From: Lachnospiraceae bacterium | GTDB taxonomy: Bacteria > Bacillota > Clostridia > Lachnospirales > Lachnospiraceae | DNA length: 64,000 nt | Direction: 5' to 3' | Assembly: GCA_024693845.1 (NCBI GenBank) | Contig: JAILKJ010000003.1 | Span: 16,028-80,027, forward strand | In this document: positions 10,302 through 21,007 of the stretch, one piece after another | Numbering within the stretch: position 1 is the first letter of the stretch | How the letters are laid out: every line of letters starts with the position of its first letter | Notes under the pieces: model-generated | Told to the model about the DNA's origin: nothing | Seen by the model: only the letters and a program-made list of their open reading frames with translations | Databases searched by the model: none | Position numbers and translations under genes: made by a program

Positions 10302-11321
10302 ATGAAAGAAAAACTGTTGAAAATAAAGGAGGAGGCCCTTGCTCAGATCTCTAAGAGCCAGACCCTTGAGCAGCTCAATGAAGTCAGAGTCAGCCAGCTG
10401 GGTAAAAAGGGCGCTCTCACAGAGATATTGAAAGGGATGAAGGACGTATCCGCCGAGGAACGTCCGAAGATCGGTCAGCTTGTGAACGAGACCCGCGCCG
10501 AGATCGAAGCCGTTCTCGAGGAGGCCCGCAAGAAGATGGAAGCCATCGTGATGGAGGCAAAACTTGCCCAGGAGACCATCGACGTTACGCTGCCGGCCAA
10601 GACCATGAAGGTGGGGCATATGCATCCCAATACCCGTGCTCTGGAAGAGGTAGAGAACATCTTCATCGGTATGGGCTATGAGGTTGTGGAAGGCCCCGAC
10701 GTAGAGCGTGATTATTACAATTTCGAAGCACTGAACATTCCTGCGGATCATCCCGCCAAGGATGAGCAGGATACCTTCTATATCAGCGGGGACATCCTGC
10801 TGCGTACCCAGACCTCATCCACTCAGGTGCATGAGATGGAAAAGGGCAAGCTCCCCATCCGTATGATCGCACCGGGCCGTGTATTCCGTTCGGATGAAGT
10901 GGATGCCACCCATTCCCCTTCCTTCCATCAGATCGAGGGCCTTGTCATCGACAAGAACATTACCTTCGCCGATCTGAAGGGAACCCTTTCCGTGTTCGCC
11001 AAGGAGCTGTTCGGAGAGGATACCAAAGTGAAGTTCAGACCGCATCACTTCCCCTTTACCGAGCCTTCGGCTGAGATGGATGTGAGCTGCTTTAAGTGCG
11101 GCGGTAAGGGCTGCCGTTTCTGCAAGGGCGAGGGTTGGATCGAGATCCTCGGTTGCGGAATGGTTCATCCCCATGTGCTTGAGATGAGCAAGATCGATCC
11201 CGAAGAATATGTTGGCTTTGCTTTTGGTGTGGGCCTGGAGCGTATCGCCCTTCTGAAGTACGAGATCGATGATATGCGACTGTTGTATGAGAACGATGTT
11301 AGATTTTTGGATCAATTCTAA
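10302..11321 (+). CDS. pheS: Phenylalanine-tRNA ligase alpha subunit
   Basis: [84 protein letters not shown]. Confidence 0.97.
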   Translation: MKEKLLKIKEEALAQISKSQTLEQLNEVRVSQLGKKGALTEILKGMKDVSAEERPKIGQLVNETRAEIEAVLEEARKKMEAIVMEAKLAQETIDVTLPAKTMKVGHMHPNTRALEEVENIFIGMGYEVVEGPDVERDYYNFEALNIPADHPAKDEQDTFYISGDILLRTQTSSTQVHEMEKGKLPIRMIAPGRVFRSDEVDATHSPSFHQIEGLVIDKNITFADLKGTLSVFAKELFGEDTKVKFRPHHFPFTEPSAEMDVSCFKCGGKGCRFCKGEGWIEILGCGMVHPHVLEMSKIDPEEYVGFAFGVGLERIALLKYEIDDMRLLYENDVRFLDQF

Positions 11322-11356
11322 TATTATTTCAACGGTTCAATGAGCAGCAAGCCTAA

Positions 11357-11421
11357 GCTTCTGATCTCTCTTCGGACGACATTACGAGCTTTGCGAGTCT
11401 GAGGGAGAAGAGAGTCAGAGC
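11357..11421 (+). other. Structured intergenic hairpin between pheS and pheT
   Basis: GCTTCTGATCTCTCTTC (11357-11373) pairs with GAAGAGAGTCAGAGC (11407-11421) with small bulges. Confidence 0.55.
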
Positions 11422-11469
11422 GCAGGATTGATGCGGTGTAAATACTAGATAAGAAAGGATAATAGCTCT

Positions 11470-13890
11470 ATGAACGCAGCAAAAAGCTGGCTGAAAGCCT
11501 ATGTACCTGATCTGAACTGCTCTGATCAGGAATTCATGGATAAAATGACCCTCTCCGGTACCAAGTGTGAGGGATTCGAGAGAATGGACAAGAACCTCGA
11601 GAAGATCGTGGTAGGTCAGATCGAAAAGATCGAAAGACATCCTGATGCGGACAAACTCATCGTATGTCAGGTAAATGTGGGTACCGAGACGATCCAGATC
11701 GTAACCGGTGCTCCCAATGTAAAAGAGGGAGACAAGGTTCCCGTAGTTCTGGATGGCGGTAAGGTTGCAGGTGGTCACGACGGCTCACCCCTTCCCGAGA
11801 ACGGCATCGAGATCAAAGCGGGCAAGCTTCGCGGTGTGGATTCCTTCGGTATGATGTGCTCCATCGAGGAGCTGGGCTCTGATCGGAACATGTATCCCGA
11901 AGCGCCTGAAAACGGCATCTACATCTTCTCCGATGATGTGAAGGTGGGTGATGATGCAGTAGAAGTGCTGGGTCTTCATGATACCCGCTTCGAGTTTGAG
12001 GTGACCTCCAACAGAGTGGATTGCTACAGCATCCTGGGTCTTGCCAGAGAGGCGGCGGCCACTTTTGACCTACCCTTCAAGGCCCCTGAGGTAAAGGTAA
12101 ATGAGACATCCGAGAAGGTGGAGGATTATATCAGCGTTGAGGTGAAGGATCCGGATCTTTGCCCCAGATACTGCGCAAGAGTTGTTAAGAACATCAAGAT
12201 CGAGCCTTCACCCGAATGGATGCAGAGACGCCTGGCTTCCAGCGGCATCCGTCCCATCAACAACCTGGTGGATATCACCAACTACGTGATGGAAGAGTAC
12301 GGCCAGCCCATGCATGCCTTCGATCTGGACACCGTAGCCGGCAACAAGATCGTTGTAAAGAGAGGCGTGGACGGTGAGCAGTTCCAGACTCTGGACGGTC
12401 AGATGAGAACTCTGGATCACGATGTACTGATGATCTGTGACGGTGAGAAGGAGATCGGTATCGCCGGTATCATGGGCGGTGAGAATTCCAAGATCACTGA
12501 TGATGTGAAGACGGTCCTGTTTGAGGCGGCTACCTTTAACGGTGCAAATATCCGTAAGTCTGCTAAGCGTGTGGGTATCCGTTCCGACGCTTCCGGTAAG
12601 TTCGAGAAGGGTCTGGATCCCAACAATGCAGAAGCAGCCATCAATCGTGCCTGCCAGCTTATCGACGAGCTGGGCTGCGGCGAGGTGGTGAGCGGTATCG
12701 TGGATGTAAAGGAGCCCATCAAGCCCCTTGTACAGCTTCCCTTCGAGCCTGATTTCTACAACGGCCTTCTGGGAACCGATATTGACAAAAATGATATGCT
12801 TGCGATCTTCAAAAAGTTAGAGATCGCTTATGACGAGAGCACCAACATGCTCACCTGTCCTTCCTTCAGGCAGGATCTGCTGGGCAAGGTGGATATTGCC
12901 GAGGAGGTAGCACGTTTCTTCGGTTATGACAAGATCCCCATGACGCTGCCCAGAGGCGAGGCAACCACCGGTAAGCTTCCTTTCAAGCTTGTGGTTGAGA
13001 AGATCGCTTCCAGAGTTGCCATGTATTGCGGTTTCTCCCAGGGTATGTGTTATTCTTTCGAAAGTCCCAAGGTATTTGACAAGCTGAGGATCCCCGAAGG
13101 TGATAAGCTTCGTGAGGCGATCAGGATCGCAAACCCGCTGGGCGAGGACTTTTCCATCATGAGGACCACCTCTCTGAACGGTATCCTTTCCAGTCTGTCC
13201 ACCAACTTCAACAGACGGAACAAGAACGTCAGATTGTTTGAGATCGCTAACATTTATGTACCCAAGTCGCTGCCCCTTACCGAGCTTCCCGATGAGAGAA
13301 GCCAGTTCACCCTGGGATTTTACGGTGACGGCGATTTCTTCACCATGAAGGGTGTGCTGGAGCAGTTCTTCAGCGAGCTGGGCATGACGGAGGAGAGAGA
13401 GTATGATCCTTCCGTAAAGCGCCCCTATCTGCATCCCGGCAGACAGGCTGATATCGTTTACAAGGGCGTAAAGGTGGGATACCTGGGTCAGGTACATCCC
13501 ATGGTAGCCCAGGCTTATGAGATCAAGGGGAATGTATATGTGGCAGTGATCGATCTGCCCGAGATCCTGGATTTCGTAACCTTTGACAGAAAATATGAAG
13601 GTATTGCCAGATTCCCTGCGGTAACAAGAGATCTTTCCCTTGTGGTTCCCAAGAATATCATGGTAGGCCAGATCGAGAGCATGATCCGCCAGAGAGGCGG
13701 CAAGCTGCTTGAGAATCTTGAGCTGTTCGATGTCTATGAGGGTGATCAGATCAGCGCGGGCTTCAAGTCCGTTGCTTACTCCCTTTCCTTCAGGGCTAAG
13801 GACAGAACCCTTGATGAAAACGATGTTTCCGGTGCCATGAAGAAGATCCTGAATGGTCTCACCTCCATGGGGATCGAGCTTAGGGCATAA
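11470..13890 (+). CDS. pheT: Phenylalanine-tRNA ligase beta subunit
   Basis: Full-length PheT with tRNA-binding domain (VVGQIEKIERHPDADKLIVCQVNVG), B3/B5 regions, C-terminal FDX-ACB. Confidence 0.97.
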   Translation: MNAAKSWLKAYVPDLNCSDQEFMDKMTLSGTKCEGFERMDKNLEKIVVGQIEKIERHPDADKLIVCQVNVGTETIQIVTGAPNVKEGDKVPVVLDGGKVAGGHDGSPLPENGIEIKAGKLRGVDSFGMMCSIEELGSDRNMYPEAPENGIYIFSDDVKVGDDAVEVLGLHDTRFEFEVTSNRVDCYSILGLAREAAATFDLPFKAPEVKVNETSEKVEDYISVEVKDPDLCPRYCARVVKNIKIEPSPEWMQRRLASSGIRPINNLVDITNYVMEEYGQPMHAFDLDTVAGNKIVVKRGVDGEQFQTLDGQMRTLDHDVLMICDGEKEIGIAGIMGGENSKITDDVKTVLFEAATFNGANIRKSAKRVGIRSDASGKFEKGLDPNNAEAAINRACQLIDELGCGEVVSGIVDVKEPIKPLVQLPFEPDFYNGLLGTDIDKNDMLAIFKKLEIAYDESTNMLTCPSFRQDLLGKVDIAEEVARFFGYDKIPMTLPRGEATTGKLPFKLVVEKIASRVAMYCGFSQGMCYSFESPKVFDKLRIPEGDKLREAIRIANPLGEDFSIMRTTSLNGILSSLSTNFNRRNKNVRLFEIANIYVPKSLPLTELPDERSQFTLGFYGDGDFFTMKGVLEQFFSELGMTEEREYDPSVKRPYLHPGRQADIVYKGVKVGYLGQVHPMVAQAYEIKGNVYVAVIDLPEILDFVTFDRKYEGIARFPAVTRDLSLVVPKNIMVGQIESMIRQRGGKLLENLELFDVYEGDQISAGFKSVAYSLSFRAKDRTLDENDVSGAMKKILNGLTSMGIELRA

Positions 13891-13896
13891 GGCAGC

Positions 13897-14952
13897 ATGA
13901 GTCAGCAAAGTTTAAAAAAATCAGATTTTTACTATGATCTTCCCAAAGAACTGATCGCGCAGCATCCCCTTGAGGATCGCTCTTCCTCACGGCTTTTGCA
14001 CCTTGATAAGGAAAGCGGAGCCGTGGAGCACCTTACCTTCAGGGATGTTAAGTCCTTTCTGCAAAAAGGGGATTGTCTGGTGCTGAACAACACCAGGGTC
14101 ATCCCCGCAAGACTGATCGGCAGAAGGGTGACGGGAGGTGCCGTTGAGGTGCTTCTTCTCAAAAGGCGCGAGCTGATGCTTTGGGAAGTCCTTGTTAAAC
14201 CCGGTAAAAAAGCCCGCCCCGGCGATGAACTGATCTTCGGGGAAGGCATGCTGAAGGGTGTGATCGAGGATGTGGTGGAAGAGGGCAACCGTCTGATCCG
14301 CTTTTCCTGCGACGGCGTATTCGAGGAGGTCCTGGATAAACTGGGACAGATGCCTCTGCCGCCTTATATCACCGAAAAGCTGGAGGATAAGACCAGATAT
14401 CAGACCGTTTATGCCAAGTATGACGGCTCTGCGGCGGCTCCCACGGCGGGCCTGCATTTTACCCCGGATCTGCTGGATGAGATCCGTGATATGGGCGTAA
14501 AGCTTGCCTTTGTCACCCTTCACGTAGGATTGGGAACTTTCCGACCCGTTAAGGAAGATGATATCTTAAAGCACCATATGCATACCGAGTGGTATGAGAT
14601 CACCAGGGAAACCGCCGATCTTATCAATGAGACGAAAAAAGCCGGCGGAAGAGTGATCTGCGTGGGTACCACCAGCGTCCGCACCATAGAAAGTGCTGCG
14701 GTTGAGGATCCTTCTTTGGAGGGAAGCTATCTGGTGAAGGCCGGAAGCGGCGAGACGGGCATTTTTATCTATCCCGGTTATACCTTCAAGCTTACACAGG
14801 GGCTGATCACCAATTTCCATCTGCCCGAGTCTACGTTGATCATGCTGGTCAGCGCACTGGCAGGCCGTGAAAACGTGCTTGCCGCCTATGAGGAAGCGGT
14901 GAAAGAGAGGTATCGTTTCTTCTCCCTGGGAGATGCCATGATCGTCATCTGA
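13897..14952 (+). CDS. queA: S-adenosylmethionine:tRNA ribosyltransferase-isomerase
   Basis: [52 protein letters not shown]. Confidence 0.96.
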   Translation: MSQQSLKKSDFYYDLPKELIAQHPLEDRSSSRLLHLDKESGAVEHLTFRDVKSFLQKGDCLVLNNTRVIPARLIGRRVTGGAVEVLLLKRRELMLWEVLVKPGKKARPGDELIFGEGMLKGVIEDVVEEGNRLIRFSCDGVFEEVLDKLGQMPLPPYITEKLEDKTRYQTVYAKYDGSAAAPTAGLHFTPDLLDEIRDMGVKLAFVTLHVGLGTFRPVKEDDILKHHMHTEWYEITRETADLINETKKAGGRVICVGTTSVRTIESAAVEDPSLEGSYLVKAGSGETGIFIYPGYTFKLTQGLITNFHLPESTLIMLVSALAGRENVLAAYEEAVKERYRFFSLGDAMIVI

Positions 14953-15062
14953 CCGAATTGGTGACTATACGGGTCATTTTTGCAAATGGCTTGTAAATAG
15001 TATACAATTTTGATACAATTAAAGCAGTCTTATAGCAAAACAATTCATAGAAAGGCATTGAG

Positions 15063-15416
15063 GTGGCTGATATGGATGAGAGAAGAAAAAGTAAGCGGAT
15101 CGGGCTTGAATCCAAGCTGGTGATGAAACGGCTTTCCGACGGGGATGCTTTTTCAGAGGAGATCGCGATCGAGATCATCGACGTTTCAAAGACGGGCGTC
15201 GGATTCCTTTGTGAGAAGCCTCTGGAGATCGGCGCTGTTTATGAAGGCTATCTGACCATTTGGACGAAAGAGGTTATCCACGCTTTTATCGAGATCGTAA
15301 GGATCATCAAGGAAGATGATGTTTTTTCCTACGGCGGGATTTTTATTGGAATGCCCGAGATGGACGCATCCAGGATTGCGGTTTATGAGACGGTTTCCGA
15401 GTCAAATGCCGAGTAA
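15063..15416 (+). CDS. PilZ domain-containing protein
   Basis: RRKSKRIGLESKLV ... IDVSKTGVGFLCEKPL pattern typical of PilZ. Confidence 0.7.
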   Translation: MADMDERRKSKRIGLESKLVMKRLSDGDAFSEEIAIEIIDVSKTGVGFLCEKPLEIGAVYEGYLTIWTKEVIHAFIEIVRIIKEDDVFSYGGIFIGMPEMDASRIAVYETVSESNAE

Positions 15417-15434
15417 TACAAGGAGGTAGCTGTT

Positions 15435-16034
15435 ATGAAATGTTTTATCTGCGGAAGGGATTCCGTTGGCGAGGTCTGCAACTCCTGCACAAGAGATGAG
15501 CAGGGCTTTTATAACAGGGATTTTCAGTACAAGGAAGGCCTTTTGGGCCGTAAGAAAGAGGATTTTCGCGTTAATATCACCAACGCCAGGATCTCCGGTA
15601 TCAGTATCGTAAGTCCTTACGAGAACGGAATGAACTCCAAGGTGGATAATTTTAACCACTGGATCGGCGCTGTTGACAGTGTTGGTGAGACTACTTATAA
15701 CAAGTCCCCCGCACCTTATGTGCATATCAAGGTGCCCGGTGGTATGGATCGTTACCTGATCTTCCCGCAGCTGGATGATATGAACGGTATCCGCAATGCC
15801 ATTGACAAGGCGAAGGCAGCCAAGATGGCATCCCCTGCTGCAGCACCTGTTTATGCGGCTCCCACAGCACCTGCGCCCGCTCCCAGACCGGCAGCACCGG
15901 CTCCTGCGCCCGCACCTGCGGCTCCGCTGGATCCCGCAAAGCAGGATAAGCTCAACAAGCTGAACGCGCTGCTTACCAGCGGCATCCTGACCCAGGCTGA
16001 GTACGACGCAGAGAAGATCAAGTTAGGCTTATAA
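15435..16034 (+). CDS. Zinc-ribbon + SHOCT domain protein with Ala/Pro linker
   Basis: N-term CFICGRDSVGEVCNSC; C-term KLNKLNALLTSGILTQAEYDAEKIKLGL (SHOCT); APAPAPAAP linker. Confidence 0.75.
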   Translation: MKCFICGRDSVGEVCNSCTRDEQGFYNRDFQYKEGLLGRKKEDFRVNITNARISGISIVSPYENGMNSKVDNFNHWIGAVDSVGETTYNKSPAPYVHIKVPGGMDRYLIFPQLDDMNGIRNAIDKAKAAKMASPAAAPVYAAPTAPAPAPRPAAPAPAPAPAAPLDPAKQDKLNKLNALLTSGILTQAEYDAEKIKLGL

Positions 16035-16077
16035 GATTTATGTTTGAATATGACCCCGGCTTTTTATGCCGGGACCC

Positions 16078-16148
16078 GCAGGATTAGTACATCGGTAGTG
16101 CGCCAGCTTCCCAAGCTGGATAGGCGGGTTCGACTCCCGTATCCTGCT
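16078..16148 (+). tRNA. tRNA-Gly (anticodon CCC), CCA not encoded
   Basis: Cloverleaf: acceptor GCAGGAT/ATCCTGC, anticodon arm CCAGC-TTCCCAA-GCTGG, T arm GCGGG-TTCGACT-CCCGT. Confidence 0.93.
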
Positions 16149-16283
16149 TACCCTGAGAAGAGTAAACCAAAAGAAAAGAGCTCCGCATGCTCGCATGCAG
16201 GAGCTCCTTTTCTTTTCGGTTTATTCGGCGAAGCCGAACATCCGGTGAACGCGAAGCGTTTACCGGATGCTCTTCTCATGGTA
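16149..16283. terminator. Multi-hairpin structured element, likely bidirectional terminator between tRNA-Gly and the convergent kinase gene
   Basis: Outer arms TACCCTGAGAAGAG/CTCTTCTCATGGTA enclose three hairpins: TAAACCAAAAGAAAAGAGCTCC...GGAGCTCCTTTTCTTTTCGGTTTA; TTCGGC-GAA-GCCGAA; CATCCGGTGAACGC-GAA-GCGTTTACCGGATG. Confidence 0.75.
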
Positions 16284-18570
16284 AGCCGGATAAAAGCTTT
16301 TCCGCCAACTCTTTATAACGATCCATAAGCTCCGGATGCAACTCCTTCAATCCATCCACATCCTTCTCCTTGGCCAGCATCTCAAGCTTCTTTGCCAGCT
16401 CCGAAACCTCCATGGCACCGATGGTTTTGGAGGTGCTCTTTAAGGCGTGGACGGTAGTCTGGTAATCGGCGATCTTGCCTTCATCCAGGAAGGTTTGCAA
16501 AAGCTTACTTTTCTGGGGCTGCTCATTGGAATAATCCGAGAGCATTTCCCGGTAGAAATCCATGCTGCCGCCGCAGTAGCGGATCGCAGCTGTCGTATCC
16601 AGACCCAGGGCTTTCAGGTCATCCTCGCCGTTGCCTGAAGCGGAAGAGCTTCCGTCGTCTTCCTGGGGCTCAAATGTTAAAACTTCATCGCCATCCGAAG
16701 TGAATGATGTTTCCGAGTTCTCAATCAATTCCGCAGGCAGATGCATCCGGATCTTTTCTTCCATCTTGTCCATTTCTATAGGCTTGGAGATATAGTCCGT
16801 AAAGCCTTCCGAAAGGTATTTCTCTTTAGCGCCCACAACCGCATTGGCCGTCATCATCAGAACAACGGTATCGGAAGGAAGAAGGTTATCCTCTTTCAGC
16901 TTATGCAGCGTTTCTATACCATCCATCTGGGGCATCATATGGTCCATACAGATGATGTGGTAGTGTTTATGCTTAACCTTGTCAATGGCTTCGGCTCCTG
17001 AGGAAGCCAGATCCGGTACGATGGAAAACAGGCCCAGAAGATTCTTGGCCACCTTTAAGTTCATGGTATTGTCATCTACAACCAGGATATCAGCATTGGG
17101 CGCCTTGAAGGATAGATTGATGTGGCTTTCGCTTCGGCTGTTCACCAGCCGTTCATTGATATCACCGATGGGGGTATCATTATTGATCCCCTGTTTAACG
17201 GTAAAGGAGAAGACGGAACCTTCACCGTAAACACTTTCCACATTCAGCTCGCTGTTCATCATGGCAAGCAGTCTGGATACGATAGACATACCAAGTCCCG
17301 TGCCCTCAATGCTGTGATTGCGCTTTTCATCGATCCTCTGGAAGACTTCGAAGAGCTTTCCGATATCCTCCTCCTTGATGCCGATGCCGGTATCCTTAAC
17401 GGCAACGAACAGATCCATCTTACCGTCTTCGGTCTTGGTACCCCTCATACAAAAGGTGACGGTGCCCCGTTCCGTGTATTTTACGGCGTTGGTCAAAAGA
17501 TTCATGATGATCTGGGTTAGTCTGACATCATCACCGATGAGTTCCGAAGGAAGATCGGGATCGACGGCCAGGTTCAGATCCAGGCCCTTGCTGATGGCAC
17601 GGTCGGAAACCGAGTGCACCAGATTGATGATGACGGAAGAGGTATCGTAGGATACGTTCATGATCTCCATCTTACCGTCTTCGATCTTGGAAAAGTCCAG
17701 AATGCTGTTGATCAGCGCAAGGAGGGTTTTGCCTGCGTCGCTGATATTCAGAGAGTACTCGCGGATCTGGGGATCGGCGGACCGAAGGACCATCTCGTTC
17801 ATACCCAGGATGGCATTGATTGGGGTCCTGATCTCATGGGACATCTGTGCCAGGAACACCGACTTGGCGCGGTTGGCGGTATCAGCCTTTTCACGCTCTG
17901 CAGCCAGCATTTCGATGAGCATGGCATCCGGGCTTTCCACTGTATAGAACAGCGCCACGTTGATCAGGGTAAGTCCGATATGGGTGATCAGAAGGGCATG
18001 GAAGATACCCTGCAAAACCGTTACCAGCATCAGAGTGCACAGGGAAATGGAGATGGCCTGAACGGACTTTTTCTCCATATACTTACCCCTGCGGATCAAA
18101 AGGGCGATGCTGAGCAGGAAATACAGATAGGCACAGACAAAAGCCACCGTCAAAAAGGGTCCGGAGGAGTAGTTGCCGTGATCCGAGGTTTCATAACCGA
18201 AGGGCAGGATCGCCACCGAAGCAATGGAAACGATCAGCGGCAGAAGCCATATGGGCTTGAATTTGAACTGTTCATAAGCCAGGGTCTGGATATACATGAA
18301 GATGATGAACAGCACCGCAGCTATGGTGGATACGAAGATCACGTGAAAGATGCGGTTCCATATGATGGGGATCTCATCGGCGTGATTGACGGAATAAACC
18401 GTCACCATATCGAAGATCAGATCCACGATGGAAACGATGATCAGTGAGGAAAAAAGCCTGTGGGCAATGGTATCCCGGCGCTTCACAGAGAAGTAGGTCC
18501 AGGCGATATAGAGCAGGATACAGGTACAGCCGATCTGCCCGCGAATGGAAATGATATAATCATAGATCAT
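16276..18570 (-). CDS. Hybrid sensor histidine kinase with N-terminal 7-TM-like region, HisKA, HATPase, REC and C-terminal Hpt domains
   Basis: FLAQMSHEIRTPINAILGMNEM, DDVRLTQIIMNLLTNAVKYT, DILVVDDNTMNLKVAKNLL, TVHALKSTSKTIGA (Hpt). Confidence 0.93.
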   Translation of the reverse strand: MIYDYIISIRGQIGCTCILLYIAWTYFSVKRRDTIAHRLFSSLIIVSIVDLIFDMVTVYSVNHADEIPIIWNRIFHVIFVSTIAAVLFIIFMYIQTLAYEQFKFKPIWLLPLIVSIASVAILPFGYETSDHGNYSSGPFLTVAFVCAYLYFLLSIALLIRRGKYMEKKSVQAISISLCTLMLVTVLQGIFHALLITHIGLTLINVALFYTVESPDAMLIEMLAAEREKADTANRAKSVFLAQMSHEIRTPINAILGMNEMVLRSADPQIREYSLNISDAGKTLLALINSILDFSKIEDGKMEIMNVSYDTSSVIINLVHSVSDRAISKGLDLNLAVDPDLPSELIGDDVRLTQIIMNLLTNAVKYTERGTVTFCMRGTKTEDGKMDLFVAVKDTGIGIKEEDIGKLFEVFQRIDEKRNHSIEGTGLGMSIVSRLLAMMNSELNVESVYGEGSVFSFTVKQGINNDTPIGDINERLVNSRSESHINLSFKAPNADILVVDDNTMNLKVAKNLLGLFSIVPDLASSGAEAIDKVKHKHYHIICMDHMMPQMDGIETLHKLKEDNLLPSDTVVLMMTANAVVGAKEKYLSEGFTDYISKPIEMDKMEEKIRMHLPAELIENSETSFTSDGDEVLTFEPQEDDGSSSASGNGEDDLKALGLDTTAAIRYCGGSMDFYREMLSDYSNEQPQKSKLLQTFLDEGKIADYQTTVHALKSTSKTIGAMEVSELAKKLEMLAKEKDVDGLKELHPELMDRYKELAEKLLSGLP

Positions 18571-18685
18571 AGGAAAGCCTCATGTGCTTTACATCGGGTA
18601 TTGTAAATACAGTTCAATATTATATAACATATGAACGATTATTTCAATTTAACGGGAGAGATTGCATATGAGAGCGTAGTATGCT

Positions 18686-19666
18686 ATGGTCTTTTCGATG
18701 AATGGAAACGGATATGAGGGAAAAATGAAGGCTGAAAATTCACGAAATTACAATATCGAGCTCTGGCGCATCGTCTTTTGTGTCGTCATCGTGATCTACC
18801 ACTTCGGCATTACCTTCGGCAGGAACCTGCTTGGTGCCGGTTATCTTTGCGTGGAGTTTTACTTCCTGCTCAGCGGTCTGGGGATTTACATGGCTTATCA
18901 AAAGGGAAAAGAGCAGGGCATCAAAGGCCTGTTTCCTTATGCTAAAAGCCGCTTTCTCCGCCTTTATCCGCTGTATATTGCCAGTATGGCGGCCATGCTG
19001 ATCTCGGATCTGATCACCCATCAGATTGTCCTTTCCGAAGTTCCCGGATTGTTGAAAAATTGCCTCGCGGAGTTTTTTATGCTGCAGTGCAGTCCCCTGG
19101 GCAACTCCGTTCTTGTCTATACCAACTGGTATGTGGCCACCCTGTTCTGGGGAAGTCTTCTTTACATGCTGATCCTTCTTTTGCTGAAAAAAGCGGCCGT
19201 CTACGTGATCTGTCCCCTGACGGGCATCGGATTGTATTATTATTACGCCCGCCTTATCGCCAAGATCGACGTTATCGTGTCCTATCACGGCTTCCTGCGG
19301 GCTCTGGCAGGACTGGGCCTTGGGATCTTTCTGGCGGCTCTTGCAGAGGCTGTAACCCATCTTCGGGATGAAAAAGCTCCGAATACCGAAAACTCAGCAT
19401 CCGGAGGGATTTGGATCATATTGGTCATTCCTGCAAACCTGCTTCTGATCTACGCCGTCTATTATTTTGGCATAGGGGTCAGGAGCCTGAAGGACTTTGT
19501 GATGATAGGTCTGTTTTTCGCAGCACTTTTCCTGCTGGTTTCCGGAAAGGATCCGGTTCCGAAGAAGGGGAGAAAAATGTTAGCCGTGGCTTCCCGGCTG
19601 ACCTATCCCGTATATCTGTTCCAGCTGCCTGTGTTGCAGCTTCTGTATTACCTTTCGCAGCGCTGA
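18686..19666 (+). CDS. Acyltransferase 3 (OafA-like) membrane protein; alternative start 18725
   Basis: NIELWRIVFCVVIVIYHFGITFG...; multiple TM; FLRLYPLYI motif. Confidence 0.82.
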   Translation: MVFSMNGNGYEGKMKAENSRNYNIELWRIVFCVVIVIYHFGITFGRNLLGAGYLCVEFYFLLSGLGIYMAYQKGKEQGIKGLFPYAKSRFLRLYPLYIASMAAMLISDLITHQIVLSEVPGLLKNCLAEFFMLQCSPLGNSVLVYTNWYVATLFWGSLLYMLILLLLKKAAVYVICPLTGIGLYYYYARLIAKIDVIVSYHGFLRALAGLGLGIFLAALAEAVTHLRDEKAPNTENSASGGIWIILVIPANLLLIYAVYYFGIGVRSLKDFVMIGLFFAALFLLVSGKDPVPKKGRKMLAVASRLTYPVYLFQLPVLQLLYYLSQR

Positions 19667-20944
19667 TCAACGCATCAGAGACTCCAGATCCCCATAGAAG
19701 CCGGGATAGGAGATATCCACACATTCTTTGTTTTTGATCGTTGTTTCACCCTCAGCCACAAGAGAAGCTACGGTAAAACTCATGGCGATGCGGTGATCCA
19801 GATAGGAATCCAGAGCGGCGCCGGTAAGTGATCCGGTGCCGTTTATGATATATCCGTTCTCTGTGGGGGTGATATCAGCCCCCATCTTTTTCAGATTCTC
19901 CGTTACGGTCATGATCCTGTCGGATTCTTTAACCTTCAGCTCAGCGGCATCCTTTACCACAGTTGTTCCCTCGGCCATGGCAGCCATAACCGCGATCATG
20001 GGAAGCTCATCGATGAGAGTGGGGATCAGATCGCCTTCTACAGTAGTTCCTTTCAGTAAGGAGGAGCGTACCAGCAGATCTGCTACGGGTTCTCCCTCGC
20101 CGCCTCTGCGATTTAAGTATTCGATGTTTCCGCCCATTTTCTCGGCAACCTCCAAGATACCTGCCCTGGTGGGGTTTATGCCCACATTGCGGATCAAAAC
20201 CTCTGAGCCGGGCACCAGAAGAGCGGCGGCAATGAAGTAGGTGGCAGAGGAAATATCCCCGGGAACCTCAAAATCCACGGCATTCAGCTCATTTTCGGGA
20301 ATAAGGGTTGCGCTGTTGCCTTCACTTTTTACCGTGGCACCTAAGGATCTGAGCATGCGCTCCGTATGATCCCGGGAAAGCGCAGGCTCGATGACGGTGG
20401 TGCTGCCTTCTGCGTACAGGCCTGCCAGCAGGATGGCTGATTTCACCTGGGCGGAGGCTACGGGAGAGTTATAGGTGATACCCTTTAGAGCGGAAGGCGT
20501 GATGTGCAGGGGCGTACAGCCGTTTCCGCCTTCACTTTCTATGGATGCGCCCATTTGGGTCAGTGGATCGATCACGCGCCCCATTGGTCGTTTACAGATG
20601 GAGGCATCGCCACTGATACGGCTTTCAAAGCTCTGGCCGGCCAGAATGCCGGAAAGCAGTCTTGTGGTGGTGCCGCTGTTGCCTGTATAGAGAAGATCTG
20701 AGGGAGCCTTCAGTCCATGGAGGCCCCGGCCCTGCAGCAGGATCTCTGAGCCTGTATCCTCAATATCGATGCCCATCTGACGGAAGCAGGAGATGGTGGA
20801 GAGGCAGTCCGCCCCTTTCAAAAATCCCGTGATCCTGGTTTTGCCCTTGGAAAGAGCGCCGAACATAACGGCTCTGTGAGAAATGGATTTGTCACCGGGT
20901 ACGGTGACTTCCCCTCGAAGCGGTTTAATACTTGATAATGACAT
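19667..20944 (-). CDS. aroA: 3-phosphoshikimate 1-carboxyvinyltransferase (EPSP synthase)
   Basis: VPGDKSISHRAVMFGAL, GNSGTTTRLLSGILAGQ, KVKESDRI, DHRIAMSFTVASL. Confidence 0.96.
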   Translation of the reverse strand: MSLSSIKPLRGEVTVPGDKSISHRAVMFGALSKGKTRITGFLKGADCLSTISCFRQMGIDIEDTGSEILLQGRGLHGLKAPSDLLYTGNSGTTTRLLSGILAGQSFESRISGDASICKRPMGRVIDPLTQMGASIESEGGNGCTPLHITPSALKGITYNSPVASAQVKSAILLAGLYAEGSTTVIEPALSRDHTERMLRSLGATVKSEGNSATLIPENELNAVDFEVPGDISSATYFIAAALLVPGSEVLIRNVGINPTRAGILEVAEKMGGNIEYLNRRGGEGEPVADLLVRSSLLKGTTVEGDLIPTLIDELPMIAVMAAMAEGTTVVKDAAELKVKESDRIMTVTENLKKMGADITPTENGYIINGTGSLTGAALDSYLDHRIAMSFTVASLVAEGETTIKNKECVDISYPGFYGDLESLMR

Positions 20945-21007
20945 GATTTTTATCCCTCATACAAATTATTTCATGTGACTAACTCATCTGTTAGCTATTG
21001 CTGACTT

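Noticed and set aside
16050-16076. CCCGGC-TTTTTAT-GCCGGG hairpin before tRNA-Gly as a terminator of the SHOCT gene
   Set aside because: 6-bp stem is clear but no U-tract follows; not called.
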